From JAFDVJ01 sp964487505 (GTDB taxonomy: Bacteria; Acidobacteriota; Blastocatellia; Pyrinomonadales; Pyrinomonadaceae), in the NCBI GenBank assembly GCA_964487505.1, contig CAZARD010000003.1:1-64000 (forward strand): a DNA stretch of 64,000 nt, given 5' to 3'. Each line of letters starts with the position of its first letter. Position 1 is the first letter of the stretch. The translations under genes were made by a program, and so were the position numbers. Positions 56,417 to 64,000 of this stretch are shown in pieces. Below the pieces are notes generated by a model, which was not told where the DNA came from, did not search any database, and saw only the letters and a list, made by a program, of their open reading frames with translations.

Positions 56417-57166
56417 ATGTACAATCCGATCGTGGAAAACGAGAGATCAAGAGGGCGGGAACTGATATTGATCGCGATCATCGGTCTTTCGCTTGTCGCG
56501 GTGTACTTCATCCCACGATTCGGCCAGAATCCCGAATACCACGATTTCGCCGACAAGCGTGCGTTTTTTGGCATCCCGAATTTCTTCGACGTCATATCGA
56601 ACGTCGGATTCCTGATAGTCGGTTATCTCGGTCTCAGGCTTTGTTTCAGCAGTCGTCCGGGGATCGATTGGGCCGTTCTGTTTTTCGGCGTCGCGCTCGT
56701 CAGCTTCGGGTCGGGCTATTATCATTGGTCGCCCGACAATAACACGCTCGTCTGGGACCGACTTCCGATGACGATCGGTTTTATGGGGCTCTTCATCGCG
56801 CTTCTCGCGGAGCACGCCGGCGAATCCTGGCGAAAGCTGCTGGTGCCCGCGCTGATAGTGGGAGCGGGGAGCGTTCTCTATTGGCATTTGACCGATGACC
56901 TCAGGTTTTACGCTTGGATCCAGGCGGTGCCGCTGTTTACTGTTCCGATCGTGCTGATCCTCTTCCCGGGTCGCTTCACCCACCGGTGGCTGCTGTTGGT
57001 CGCTCTCGTGCTGTATGTCGCCGCCAAGATCACAGAGACGTTCGACGACGAGATCTTTGTCTTTCTAGGATCAACGATGAGCGGCCATACCATCAAGCAC
57101 ATTCTGTCCGCACTCGGCGTGCTCGCGATCTGGTTGATGTTGAAACGGAGAGTGAGCGGTGCATAG
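56417..57166 (+). CDS. CREST superfamily (alkaline ceramidase-like) membrane protein
   Basis: This 249-aa protein has seven hydrophobic segments. The CREST zinc-site motifs are visible: NFFDVISNVGF near residue 57, SGYYHWSPDNNTLVWDRLPMT (Ser, His and Asp; about 96-116, quoted in parts) and SGHTIKHILSA near the end. Family members are amide hydrolases such as ceramidases or cleave lipid-like substrates. Acidobacteria can contain sphingolipid-like lipids, but the substrate is unproven. ATG 56417 is used; a GTG at about 56432 is possible. Confidence 0.85.
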   Translation: MYNPIVENERSRGRELILIAIIGLSLVAVYFIPRFGQNPEYHDFADKRAFFGIPNFFDVISNVGFLIVGYLGLRLCFSSRPGIDWAVLFFGVALVSFGSGYYHWSPDNNTLVWDRLPMTIGFMGLFIALLAEHAGESWRKLLVPALIVGAGSVLYWHLTDDLRFYAWIQAVPLFTVPIVLILFPGRFTHRWLLLVALVLYVAAKITETFDDEIFVFLGSTMSGHTIKHILSALGVLAIWLMLKRRVSGA

Positions 57167-57234
57167 TGGATAATGCGAAAGGTGCCGGCATTGGTTGTTT
57201 CGTGTTAAGGAAATTGGGACGTTCCTGGGCTTTC

Positions 57235-57262
57235 GTTTTGCACTTTGCACTGAAATTACGCC
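57235..57262 (+). repeat. TTTGCACT repeat words upstream of mnmA
   Basis: TTTTGCACTTTGCACTG recurs here as in the cluster at 5.4 kb, and one TTGCAC word coincides with the -35 box of mnmA. Confidence 0.6.
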
Positions 57263-57274
57263 GCTCGCTATGAT
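57245..57274 (+). promoter_or_regulatory. Promoter of mnmA, likely leaderless
   Basis: TTGCAC (57245-57250), 18 nt, TATGAT (57269-57274). ATG is at 57282 with no SD, so the transcript would begin at or beside the start codon. Confidence 0.55.
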
Positions 57275-57281
57275 TTGATTT

Positions 57282-58394
57282 ATGAAGATCGCGGTCGCAA
57301 TGAGCGGCGGCGTCGATTCGTCGGCAGCCGCGGCGCTTCTCAAGGAGCAAGGTCATGAACTCGTCGGGTTCACGATGCAGCTGTGGAATCAGCGGCGTCA
57401 CATCAACGTCGATGAGAACGGCGATCCTTTGCCGTCGCGATGCTGTTCTCTCGACGATGTTTACGACGCGCGACGGGTGGCCGAAAGCCTCGGTTTCCCT
57501 TTCTATGTGCTGAACCTCGAGCGTGATTTCGAACGCGATGTTGTCGAGCCGTTCGTGCAAAGCTACCTGAGCGGCGAAACGCCGATCCCGTGCGTGGCGT
57601 GCAATTCGCGCCTGAAGTTCGCGTCGCTCGACAAGATGGCTCTCAGCCTCGGTTGCGAAAAGGTCGCGACGGGGCACTACGCGCGGGTCGAGTATGACGC
57701 CGTGCGCGACCGTTACAGACTTTTCCGCGGCAAGAATCATTGGAAGGACCAGACCTATTTCCTCTGGGAACTGACGCAGGACCAGCTTTCGCGCTCGCTG
57801 TTTCCGCTGGGCGATATGCTGAAATCCGAGGTTCGCGACATCGCCCGCGGTTCGAATCTCTACACCGCCGAGAAACAGGAATCGCAGGAGATATGCTTCG
57901 TCCCCGACGGCGATTATTCGGGCTTTATCGACCGGTATCTTGAGCACGAACATCGTTTTGGCGAATTGCCCGAGCCGGGCGATATCGTCAACACGCGAGG
58001 CGAAAAGATCGGCGAGCATTCCGGAATCCACCGGTACACGATCGGACAGCGCCGCGGGCTTGGGATCGCGCACGAGAGGCCGCTTTATGTCGTTCAGATC
58101 GAACGTCTCAAGAATCAGATCATCGCCGGTGAAAAAGAGGAACTCGATGCCTATGAATTTACCGCAAAGGGCGTGAATTGGGTCGCGTTCGACGAACCTT
58201 CCGAACCCGTGCGCGCAAACGTCAAGATCCGCTATCGCCACGAGCCGGCGTCGGCGACGATCCACGCGCTTCCCGAGAACCGGGCGCGTATTGTCTTTGA
58301 CGAGCCGCAGGCTGCGATCACGCCGGGCCAGGCGACCGTCTGGTACCGCGGGGAAGAAACGATCGGCGGCGGTTGGATCGAGAAACCGGAGTAA
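57282..58394 (+). CDS. mnmA: tRNA-uridine 2-sulfurtransferase MnmA
   Basis: This 370-aa enzyme thiolates U34 of Lys, Glu and Gln tRNAs. It has the P-loop pyrophosphatase motif AMSGGVDSS, the first catalytic cysteine in CVACNSRLKF, the second in SQEICFVPDGDY and the ATGHYARV and IGQRRGLG family motifs. The length is that of the family. No SD; a sigma-70-type promoter with start next to the ATG is visible. Folate and channel genes downstream are not functionally linked. Confidence 0.96.
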   Translation: MKIAVAMSGGVDSSAAAALLKEQGHELVGFTMQLWNQRRHINVDENGDPLPSRCCSLDDVYDARRVAESLGFPFYVLNLERDFERDVVEPFVQSYLSGETPIPCVACNSRLKFASLDKMALSLGCEKVATGHYARVEYDAVRDRYRLFRGKNHWKDQTYFLWELTQDQLSRSLFPLGDMLKSEVRDIARGSNLYTAEKQESQEICFVPDGDYSGFIDRYLEHEHRFGELPEPGDIVNTRGEKIGEHSGIHRYTIGQRRGLGIAHERPLYVVQIERLKNQIIAGEKEELDAYEFTAKGVNWVAFDEPSEPVRANVKIRYRHEPASATIHALPENRARIVFDEPQAAITPGQATVWYRGEETIGGGWIEKPE

Positions 58395-58628
58395 GGCTCC
58401 AGAATCAGGTCCCTTGAGAGACCCGAGCCGCCGACCGTTCGTGTCGGGTTCGTGCGGCTTCGCGGATGAAAAACGCTGACATCCACGAAACAGCACCAAG
58501 GTGACGCGAAGAGCACTTCAGGCCACGATTTGTGGATTTCGTTGGAATCCTGGAACGTGGAATCCGAGATTCAACAATTCCAGCTCGTGGCACATTACCC
58601 GATGTGGCCGCGGAAGTTCTGAAAAGTC

Positions 58629-59198
58629 GTGATCAAGCGCGAACTGCGAAAGACATACCTTGGGAAGATGTCCTCGATCCGCTCTCAGGATCGGCGGTTG
58701 TTCTCGACCGCGATCGTGGACCGACTTTTCGAAGAATTCGACTTTTCTGAGATTCGTGTCGTTCATCTCTTTCTCTCGATCGACTCAAATAGCGAGGTTG
58801 ACACGCGGCCGTTGATCGACCGCGTTCGCGCCGATTTTCCCGCCATCAGAATCGCCGTCCCGAGGGTCAGCGGCGATGATCTGGAATCGCTTGTTTTGGA
58901 TGAAAGCACGCAGCTGGAGCTCAGCAGTTGGAATGTTCCTGAACCGGTTGACGACCGGTTCGTTGAACCGCAAACCATCGATCTGGTCGTCGTTCCGCTG
59001 CTCGCTTTCGATCGTCGCGGCTACCGCGTCGGTTATGGAAAGGGCTTCTACGATCGATTCTTTAAGACCTGCCGCAATGACTGCCTGAAGGTTGGCGTGA
59101 GTTTTTTTCCACCTGCGGAAAGCATCGAGGACACAAATGAAAACGACGTCAGGCTGAACTACTGCCTGACGCCGATTCAAACCTACAAATTCGACTGA
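58629..59198 (+). CDS. 5-formyltetrahydrofolate cyclo-ligase
   Basis: This 189-aa enzyme converts 5-formyl-THF to 5,10-methenyl-THF with ATP. The family motif GYRVGYGKGFYDRF, IDLVVVPLLAFD and the N-terminal KRELRKTYLGKM start support the call. It begins with GTG 58629; no strong SD. The stop codon abuts that of mscL on the opposite strand. The 230-nt spacer before it holds degenerate repeat words. Confidence 0.93.
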   Translation: MIKRELRKTYLGKMSSIRSQDRRLFSTAIVDRLFEEFDFSEIRVVHLFLSIDSNSEVDTRPLIDRVRADFPAIRIAVPRVSGDDLESLVLDESTQLELSSWNVPEPVDDRFVEPQTIDLVVVPLLAFDRRGYRVGYGKGFYDRFFKTCRNDCLKVGVSFFPPAESIEDTNENDVRLNYCLTPIQTYKFD

Positions 59199-59621
59199 TC
59201 ACTTCTTTTCCTTGAGCAGATCGCGTATCTCCGCGAGCAGCGCTTCCTGCGGCGGCGGGGGCGTCGCGGCGGCAAGCTTGGCGAAATAACCCATCGCCCA
59301 TTTCGCAAGAATGAACATCACGAAACCGACGATGAAAAAGTTGATCAGATCGCTGATCAACTGCCCGTAACGCAACAGCGGCTCGCCTTTCTTGACGGCC
59401 GCGTCGATCTGCTCGGCAGTTGCCCCTGACGCGAGCTTTCCGCTCAGATCGACGAACTTCGTCTTGAAATCGGATGTCCCGAAGATGGCACCGACGATCG
59501 GCATTATTATCCCTTCGGTGAACGTCGAGACGATCTTTCCGAATGCGGCTCCCATAATGACGCCGATCGCGAGGTCGAGCACGTTCCCGCGACCGAGAAA
59601 AGCCTTAAATTCCTTCCACAT
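59199..59621 (-). CDS. mscL: Large-conductance mechanosensitive channel
   Basis: This 140-aa protein has two membrane helices and the MscL N-terminus FKAFLGRGNVLDLAIGVIMG, KIVSTFTEGIIMPI and the C-terminal amphipathic helix (EALLAEIRDLL) after a proline-rich link. The start is ATG 59621 with GAGGAGAAG 7 nt upstream; longer reading frames lack MscL sequence. It releases osmolytes on hypo-osmotic shock. It is convergent with the cyclo-ligase, with no spacer. Confidence 0.96.
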   Translation of the reverse strand: MWKEFKAFLGRGNVLDLAIGVIMGAAFGKIVSTFTEGIIMPIVGAIFGTSDFKTKFVDLSGKLASGATAEQIDAAVKKGEPLLRYGQLISDLINFFIVGFVMFILAKWAMGYFAKLAAATPPPPQEALLAEIRDLLKEKK

Positions 59622-59702
59622 AGTATCTTCTCCTCTGTCGAAAATTGAATCGGGGTATGCCTGCACGTTATTTCATTTGCTTCATCGGGTCAAGACAAGT
59701 CG

Positions 59703-59751
59703 ATTTTGGATTTTGGATTTTGGATTTTGGATTTTGGATTTTGGATTTTGG
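59703..59751 (+). repeat. Perfect (ATTTTGG)7 heptamer array
   Basis: Seven exact tandem copies in the spacer upstream of mscL. The same heptamer occurs at several other spacers in the window. Confidence 0.95.
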
Positions 59752-59833
59752 AAAGAAGCTGCCGCGGCCGGAACTTTTCGGTCAAACGCGATTTCGCGAC
59801 ATTCGCAAATCAACGAGAATAGATGCGAGATTT

Positions 59834-59893
59834 CTTGAATCTTGAACTTTGAATCTTGAACATTGAATCTTGAACTTTGAATCTTGAATCTTC
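59834..59893 (+). repeat. (TTGAATC / TTGAACT) heptamer array
   Basis: Eight tandem heptamers of the form TTGAA(T/C)(C/T/A). Its last part is inside the 55-bp sequence duplicated around the following gap. The other bases of the spacer 59622-60046 show nothing coding. Confidence 0.85.
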
Positions 59894-60072
59894 AAACAGT
59901 TTTTCTGGCCTGCGACTNNNNNNNNNNNNNNNNNNNNNNNNNNNNNNNNNNNNNNNNNNNNNNNNNNNNNNNNNNNNNNNNNNNNNNNNNNNNNNNNNNN
60001 NNNNNNNNNNNNNNNNNTTGAATCTTGAACTTTGAATCTTGAATCTTCAAACAGTTTTTCTGGCCTGCGACT
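59863..60072. other. 100-N gap bounded by an identical 55-bp sequence on both sides
   Basis: 59863-59917 and 60018-60072 are identical; N fill 59918-60017. The 55 bp include the end of pta. Probably an unmerged contig overlap rather than a real duplication. Confidence 0.85.
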
Positions 60073-61051
60073 GAACGGCCGTGATCGCGACGGCATCGAC
60101 GATGTCTTCCGCCTTGCAGCCTCGAGACAAGTCGTTGCAAGGACGGTCGAGCCCTTGAAGGATCGGCCCGATCGCGGTTCCGCCCGTCAAACGCTCGGTG
60201 AGCTTGTAGGCGATGTTTCCCGAATTGAGATCCGGAAAGATGAGGACATTCGCGCGGCCGGCGACGGGCGATCCTTTCGCCTTTGATTCCGCGACCGACG
60301 GCACGAGCGCCGCGTCGGCCTGGAGCTCGCCGTCGATCTCGAGCTCGGGCATCCGAGCGCGGACCGTCTTGACCGCTTCGATGATCTTGTCGAGCGATTT
60401 ATGCTTCGCGCTTCCCTTGGTCGAGAACGAGAGCATCGCGACGCGTGGTTCGACGCCGAGCAGCGCACGGCACGAATCGGCCGAGGCCACAGCGATCTCG
60501 GCAAGTTCCGTCGCGTCGGGGTCGATCACGACGCCGCAGTCGGCATAGATCATCGATCCGTTCGCGCCGAATTTCTTGTCAGGAACGACCATCAGAAAAA
60601 ACGACGAAACGATCCGAAATCCGGCCCGCACTCCGATGCATCGGAGCGCCGCCGCGACCGTATGCGCCGTCGTGTTCGTCGCGCCGGCCACAGACCCGTC
60701 GGCTTTTCCGAGTTTGACGAGCAGATTGCCGTAGTAAAGCGGGTCCTTGACGGCGTTCTCGGCCTCTTCGAGCGTGACCCCTTTGGCGCGCCGCAGTTCG
60801 TGGTAAAGTCGGGCGATCTTTCCGCGCTCGTGCGCCTTGCGGTGGTCGATGATCTCGACGCCGGCAAGATCCGCGCCCGCCGCCGCGGCCGTCTCGCGGA
60901 TCTTCTCGTCACTGCCGATGAGCGTGATCCGGGCGAGCTTTTCACGAACACAGATCTCGGCCGCCCTGATCGTGCGCGGGTCCTCGCCTTCCGGCAGAAT
61001 GATATGCTGAATGTCGGACGCGGCCTTTGAGCGGATCTTTTCGAGAATCAT
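60047..61051 (-). CDS. pta: Phosphate acetyltransferase
   Basis: This 334-aa short-form Pta interconverts acetyl-CoA and acetyl phosphate. It has IILPEGEDPRTIRAAE, GATNTTAHTVAAALR, VVIDPDATELAEIA, MLSFSTKGSA and FPDLNSGNIAYKL, all standard family motifs. ATG 61051 is used; a start further upstream runs into the tRNA region. There is no SD. The stop codon lies in the TTGAATC repeat next to the gap, so the last few codons depend on the assembly there. No acetate kinase gene is in the window. Confidence 0.95.
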   Translation of the reverse strand: MILEKIRSKAASDIQHIILPEGEDPRTIRAAEICVREKLARITLIGSDEKIRETAAAAGADLAGVEIIDHRKAHERGKIARLYHELRRAKGVTLEEAENAVKDPLYYGNLLVKLGKADGSVAGATNTTAHTVAAALRCIGVRAGFRIVSSFFLMVVPDKKFGANGSMIYADCGVVIDPDATELAEIAVASADSCRALLGVEPRVAMLSFSTKGSAKHKSLDKIIEAVKTVRARMPELEIDGELQADAALVPSVAESKAKGSPVAGRANVLIFPDLNSGNIAYKLTERLTGGTAIGPILQGLDRPCNDLSRGCKAEDIVDAVAITAVQSQARKTV

Positions 61052-61133
61052 AATCAAATTGAAAAACCACGAAATCACGTTCACACGATCGCGCGGTTCG
61101 TGTTTGTTCGTGCTTTCGCGGTTTCGGAAATTA

Positions 61134-61219
61134 TGGCGGAGGGGACAGGACTCGAACCTGCAAGCCCGCAAGGGCGGTAGTTTTCAAGACTACTGCATTA
61201 CCAATTATGCTACCCCTCC
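61134..61219 (-). tRNA. tRNA-Ser (anticodon UGA)
   Basis: Acceptor GGAGGGG pairs fully with CCCCTCC, discriminator G and encoded CCA. D arm GCAT-N-ATGC, anticodon arm GTAGT-CTTGAAA-ACTAC with UGA at 34-36, a class II variable arm (GCCC-TTGC-GGGC) and T arm GCAGG-TTCGAGT-CCTGT. The long variable arm confirms serine. Confidence 0.95.
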
Positions 61220-61361
61220 GCGAGGTGAATCTGAAATATATCGCATAGCGGTAGAAGTCGCAAGAGTTTGTCGGATCTCACGGGGAAGTATGGGTCGGAA
61301 AAGGACGGGACAAAAAACCGTTAATCCCAAATTAAGCGATAGGGGGATTTAACCGCTTTTC

Positions 61362-61459
61362 GCCACCGATTGCACGAATTCTCACGTATTACTCTGTGTT
61401 TTGTTCTTGGAATTCGTGAAATCCGTGGCAGAATTCTTCAAATGCGCAATCCGGGTTAA
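61362..61459 (+). repeat. About 98-bp hairpin repeat, copy 2
   Basis: Second copy of the element at 16089-16186. Arms 61362-61381 and 61410-61429 pair at 18 of 20 positions. The tail overlaps the stop codon of the TlpA-like gene. Confidence 0.85.
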
Positions 61460-61998
61460 TCAACCTTGGCCTGAGAGTTCTCCAGAAGCCGTTTGATCTG
61501 TAACGTGACCTTTTCGGTCTTGTCCCAACCGCTCGCTTTCAGTTCGATCTCGCCCTGCTGATTGACCACGAAATAGGCCGGGAATCCCATATTCAGATTT
61601 CCCTCGCGATCGCGGTCGGCGTATTTGACGAGCACGCCGAAACTCGCCGGCATCAGGCTGAAGTTGAACGGTCTCTTCTGAAGATAACCCTCGACGAGCG
61701 TCGGATTGTCCGCCGTCAAACCCAGGAAGACGACGTCCTTGTCCTTGAAGTCGGCGGCCAAGCGGTTAAGTTTCGGTATCTCGGCATCGCATATCGCGCA
61801 TTTTGTTGACCAAAAGGTCATCAGCACGACCTTGCCGCGCAGCGACTCCAGTTCGACCGTTTGCCCGTCGAGGGTCACGCCGGAGAAATTTTCCGCCAGC
61901 GGTTTGTTCTGCTGCGCGAACGCCGTCGCGGCTGCGACCGCGACCAGAACTATCAAGATCAGGCTTTTTGAGAAACTCATCGGAAGACTGTTGAACAT
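61456..61998 (-). CDS. TlpA-like exported thioredoxin-family protein
   Basis: This 180-aa protein has a signal peptide (about 8-28, cleavage near AFAQ) and a thioredoxin fold with active site CAIC in WSTKCAICDAEIP, plus FPAYFVVNQQGEI (cis-Pro region). Such proteins reduce cytochrome c apo-proteins or other periplasmic disulphides. The start at 61998 (AGGTTG upstream) is preferred to 61980. The 3' end overlaps a hairpin repeat. It is divergent from recF. A link to the haem peroxidase at 38 kb is not supported by position. Confidence 0.88.
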   Translation of the reverse strand: MFNSLPMSFSKSLILIVLVAVAAATAFAQQNKPLAENFSGVTLDGQTVELESLRGKVVLMTFWSTKCAICDAEIPKLNRLAADFKDKDVVFLGLTADNPTLVEGYLQKRPFNFSLMPASFGVLVKYADRDREGNLNMGFPAYFVVNQQGEIELKASGWDKTEKVTLQIKRLLENSQAKVD

Positions 61999-62064
61999 TG
62001 TTCAACCTATGATAAATAAACACGCAATCAAAGTGGATTCCCGAATTTTCGAACCCATCGATTG

Positions 62065-62073
62065 TGCTAGAAT
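62065..62073 (+). promoter_or_regulatory. Extended -10 promoter of recF, likely leaderless
   Basis: TGC-TAGAAT (62065-62073) ends 6 nt before ATG 62080, with a weak TTTTCG -35 16 nt upstream. There is no SD before the ATG. Confidence 0.45.
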
Positions 62074-62079
62074 TCGCCT

Positions 62080-63180
62080 ATGCTTCTTGAATCGATCGAG
62101 GCGCAGAACTTCCGCAACCTCACCGGCCGGATCGAATGCGGAAACCGTCTCAATGTCATCTTCGGCGAAAACGGCCAGGGAAAAACGAACTGGCTCGAGG
62201 CCATTTATCTGCTCGCGACCTCAAAATCATTCAGGACCGCGAAGCTGAGCGAATCCGTGCGTTTCGGAGAAGACCTCGCGATCGTCCGCGGCCGCGTCAA
62301 AAAGAGTGCCGAAATCAGCCACGAATTGCAAGTCGCGATCCAAGGCGGGTCCAAATTGCTTTCGGTAAACGGCAAGAAGGAAACCATCGGCCGATACCTC
62401 GGAGAACTTCACGCCGTCGTGTTCAATTCAGACGAACTGGAGATCGTGCGCGGTAATCCTGACGCCCGGCGACGGTTTCTCGACAATGGGATCGTCGCGA
62501 TCTATCCGGCCTTCGTGCAAACGCTCACCGATTACGGCCGGGTCGTCAAGCAGAAGAATTCACTTTTGCAGACAGCCGCCGACAAAGGATATTCGCTTGA
62601 GAAGACCGGGGACCTTTTGGAGCCCTGGAACGAACAACTCGCGGCGCTGGCGACACGCATCCACAAGGCGCGGGTGAGGTTCGTTGAGCGCCTAAACACG
62701 GTTCTCGAGCGCAAGCTGTTCGGTCGCGAGGAGATCTCGATCCGCTACGTCTCGTCGCTCGAGGGCAAGGGCGATCTTGGGGATTACGCCGCGCTGATCG
62801 AAGAGAGGCTGAAACTTCGAGTGCAGGCGGAACTCGTCGCCGGGCATTCGCTGATCGGAATACATCGCGACGATCTCGAGGTCTCGTTCGACGGCCGCGA
62901 TCTTCGAAAATTCGGTTCGAGCGGTCAGCAGCGCAGCGCGCTTCTGATACTGCTGATCGCGACGGTTTCAGTATTTTTTGAGCAGAACCAGGAGTATCCG
63001 CTGTTTCTTCTCGACGATATCGACGCCGAACTCGACTACGGCCGAATCGCCCAACTTCTTGAATTCCTGGGCGACAAAACGCAGACCTTCGTGACGACGT
63101 CCAAGGACAGTTTCATCGACCGATTCGGTGCCGCCGCGAATATCTTCGAGATCGTCGGCGGAGCAATGAAATCAAGCTGA
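62080..63180 (+). CDS. recF: DNA replication and repair protein RecF
   Basis: This 366-aa SMC-like ATPase helps load RecA at gaps. Walker A FGENGQGKTN (about residue 34), the ABC signature RKFGSSGQQRSALL (about 286) and Walker B LFLLDDIDAELD (about 312) are present, with AQNFRNL at the N-terminus. Length typical. Followed 102 nt later by gyrB, the classical order, though dnaA and dnaN are not upstream. Confidence 0.96.
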   Translation: MLLESIEAQNFRNLTGRIECGNRLNVIFGENGQGKTNWLEAIYLLATSKSFRTAKLSESVRFGEDLAIVRGRVKKSAEISHELQVAIQGGSKLLSVNGKKETIGRYLGELHAVVFNSDELEIVRGNPDARRRFLDNGIVAIYPAFVQTLTDYGRVVKQKNSLLQTAADKGYSLEKTGDLLEPWNEQLAALATRIHKARVRFVERLNTVLERKLFGREEISIRYVSSLEGKGDLGDYAALIEERLKLRVQAELVAGHSLIGIHRDDLEVSFDGRDLRKFGSSGQQRSALLILLIATVSVFFEQNQEYPLFLLDDIDAELDYGRIAQLLEFLGDKTQTFVTTSKDSFIDRFGAAANIFEIVGGAMKSS

Positions 63181-63228
63181 AAATCAAGTATTTATTGCCG
63201 TTTAGCGTTTTTTGAATTCGCCCGAAAA

Positions 63229-63237
63229 TGTTAAAAT
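63229..63237 (+). promoter_or_regulatory. Extended -10 promoter of gyrB
   Basis: TGT-TAAAAT (63229-63237) with a weak TTTTGA -35 about 16 nt upstream; gyrB starts 46 nt downstream with a clear SD. Confidence 0.4.
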
Positions 63238-63282
63238 GGCGTTTTCATCCGGCAACGTTAGAATCGAGAAAGAGGTACTAAA

Positions 63283-64000
63283 TTGACAACACCAAAATCA
63301 GAATACGGAGCTGATTCGATCACAGTTTTGGAGGGCCGCGATGCCGTGCGCAAGCGTCCGGCGATGTATATCGGCTCGACCAGCGAGATCGGGCTGCACC
63401 ACCTCGTTTACGAAGTCGTCGACAACTCGGTCGACGAGGCGCTCGCGGGATTTTGCGACACCATCGAGGTCACGATCCATATCGACAACTCGATCACGGT
63501 CGTCGACAACGGCCGCGGTATTCCGGTCGATATCCACAAGCAGGAAGGACGATCCGCAGCGGAGGTCGTGCTCACCGTCCTGCACGCCGGCGGCAAGTTC
63601 GATTCGAACTCGTACAAAGTCTCAGGCGGACTCCACGGAGTCGGCGTCAGCTGCGTCAATTTCCTTTCCGAATGGCTCAAGCTCGAGATCTGGCGTGACG
63701 GCAAGACCTACGAGCAGGAATACAAGGTGGGCTTTCCCGTCGCTCCGCTGGCCGAGACCGGCAAGACGACCCGGCGCGGAACGAAGATCACGTTCCGGCC
63801 CGACGGCGATATCTTCGAGACGACCGAGTACAGCTTCGACAAGCTTTCCGAACGTCTTCGCGAAAAGGCATTTTTGAACAAAGGCATCCGCATCCACATC
63901 AAGGACGAACGTGAGGTTCCTGAGCGGTCGCACGAATTCTATTACAAGGGCGGGATCGCAGAGTTCGTCAAGCATCTGAACAAGAACAAATCCCCGCTCC
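63283..64000 (+). CDS. gyrB: DNA gyrase subunit B (3' end beyond window)
   Basis: 239 codons are seen from a TTG start at 63283 (AGAGG 7 nt upstream). The ATP-binding fold is clear: VLEGRDAVRKRPAMYIGST, EVVDNSVDEALAG (the catalytic Glu and Asn), VVDNGRGIPVD, LHAGGKFD and KVSGGLHGVG. It may overlap in role with topoisomerase IV subunit ParE, but the recF neighbour favours GyrB. Confidence 0.96.
   Translation, partial: MTTPKSEYGADSITVLEGRDAVRKRPAMYIGSTSEIGLHHLVYEVVDNSVDEALAGFCDTIEVTIHIDNSITVVDNGRGIPVDIHKQEGRSAAEVVLTVLHAGGKFDSNSYKVSGGLHGVGVSCVNFLSEWLKLEIWRDGKTYEQEYKVGFPVAPLAETGKTTRRGTKITFRPDGDIFETTEYSFDKLSERLREKAFLNKGIRIHIKDEREVPERSHEFYYKGGIAEFVKHLNKNKSPL

Noticed and set aside
59703..59893. 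CRISPR array
   Set aside because: The units are tandem heptamers without spacers, and no cas gene is near.
62080..64000. Replication origin near recF-gyrB
   Set aside because: dnaA and dnaN are not upstream and I see no cluster of DnaA boxes. The recF-gyrB pair alone is not enough.

Overview
The window looks like a piece of a draft (scaffolded) genome of an Acidobacteriota member, most likely class Blastocatellia, near Pyrinomonadaceae. This is inferred from gene content and style, not from a marker gene. The signs are two very large Oar-like TonB-dependent receptors with a carboxypeptidase-regulatory-like N-terminus, a VIT/vWA protein, FecR and M16 proteins with Gram-negative export signals, fairly high GC, and gene-poor spacers full of heptamer repeats and GC-rich hairpins. 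Four runs of exactly 100 N are scaffold joins. Two of them are flanked by the same 55-bp sequence on both sides, which points to unmerged contig ends.

Layout. 1-5.3 kb: queE, a small exported protein, a mosaic VIT-vWA protein cut by a gap, and an aminopeptidase P. 5.4-12.6 kb: an M16 peptidase pair (one catalytic, one dead), a 70-aa protein, a repeat-rich spacer, an exported nuclease-like protein and a FecR protein. 12.6-16.6 kb: divergent terC and a PpiD-like foldase, then a 0.8-kb spacer with a long nested palindrome. 16.6-23.3 kb: three amino-acid transporters and a divergent PLP amino-acid decarboxylase. 23.4-28.3 kb: a partial GxxExxY protein, SRPBCC, Dabb and PHP proteins, and an M1-fold protein without zinc ligands. 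28.7-38.2 kb: an Oar-like receptor, then a complete PaoABC-type molybdenum aldehyde oxidoreductase operon with XdhC and a MocA-like cytidylyltransferase. 38.3-41.2 kb: a di-haem cytochrome c peroxidase fused to FN3 and FG-GAP-like repeats. 41.2-47.4 kb: a methyltransferase, an orphan NtrC-type response regulator and a second Oar-like receptor with a good sigma-54 promoter candidate. 47.4-56.3 kb: a MoxR-type operon (membrane protein, DUF4129, DUF4350, TauE/SafE, MoxR) followed by three tandem Tat-exported SGNH-like proteins. 56.4-64 kb: a CREST/ceramidase-like membrane protein, mnmA, 5-formyl-THF cyclo-ligase, mscL, pta, tRNA-Ser, a TlpA-like protein, recF and the start of gyrB.

The genes suggest a heterotroph that takes up polymers, peptides and amino acids (TonB-dependent receptors, peptidases, permeases, decarboxylase) and has an elaborate cell envelope (PpiD, MoxR module, SGNH proteins, Tat-exported molybdoenzyme). 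No CRISPR array, prophage, transposase or biosynthetic cluster is visible. The less ordinary material is the domain mosaics, several degenerate enzymes, the sigma-54/regulator/receptor arrangement, the MoxR-SGNH neighbourhood and the structured intergenic repeats.
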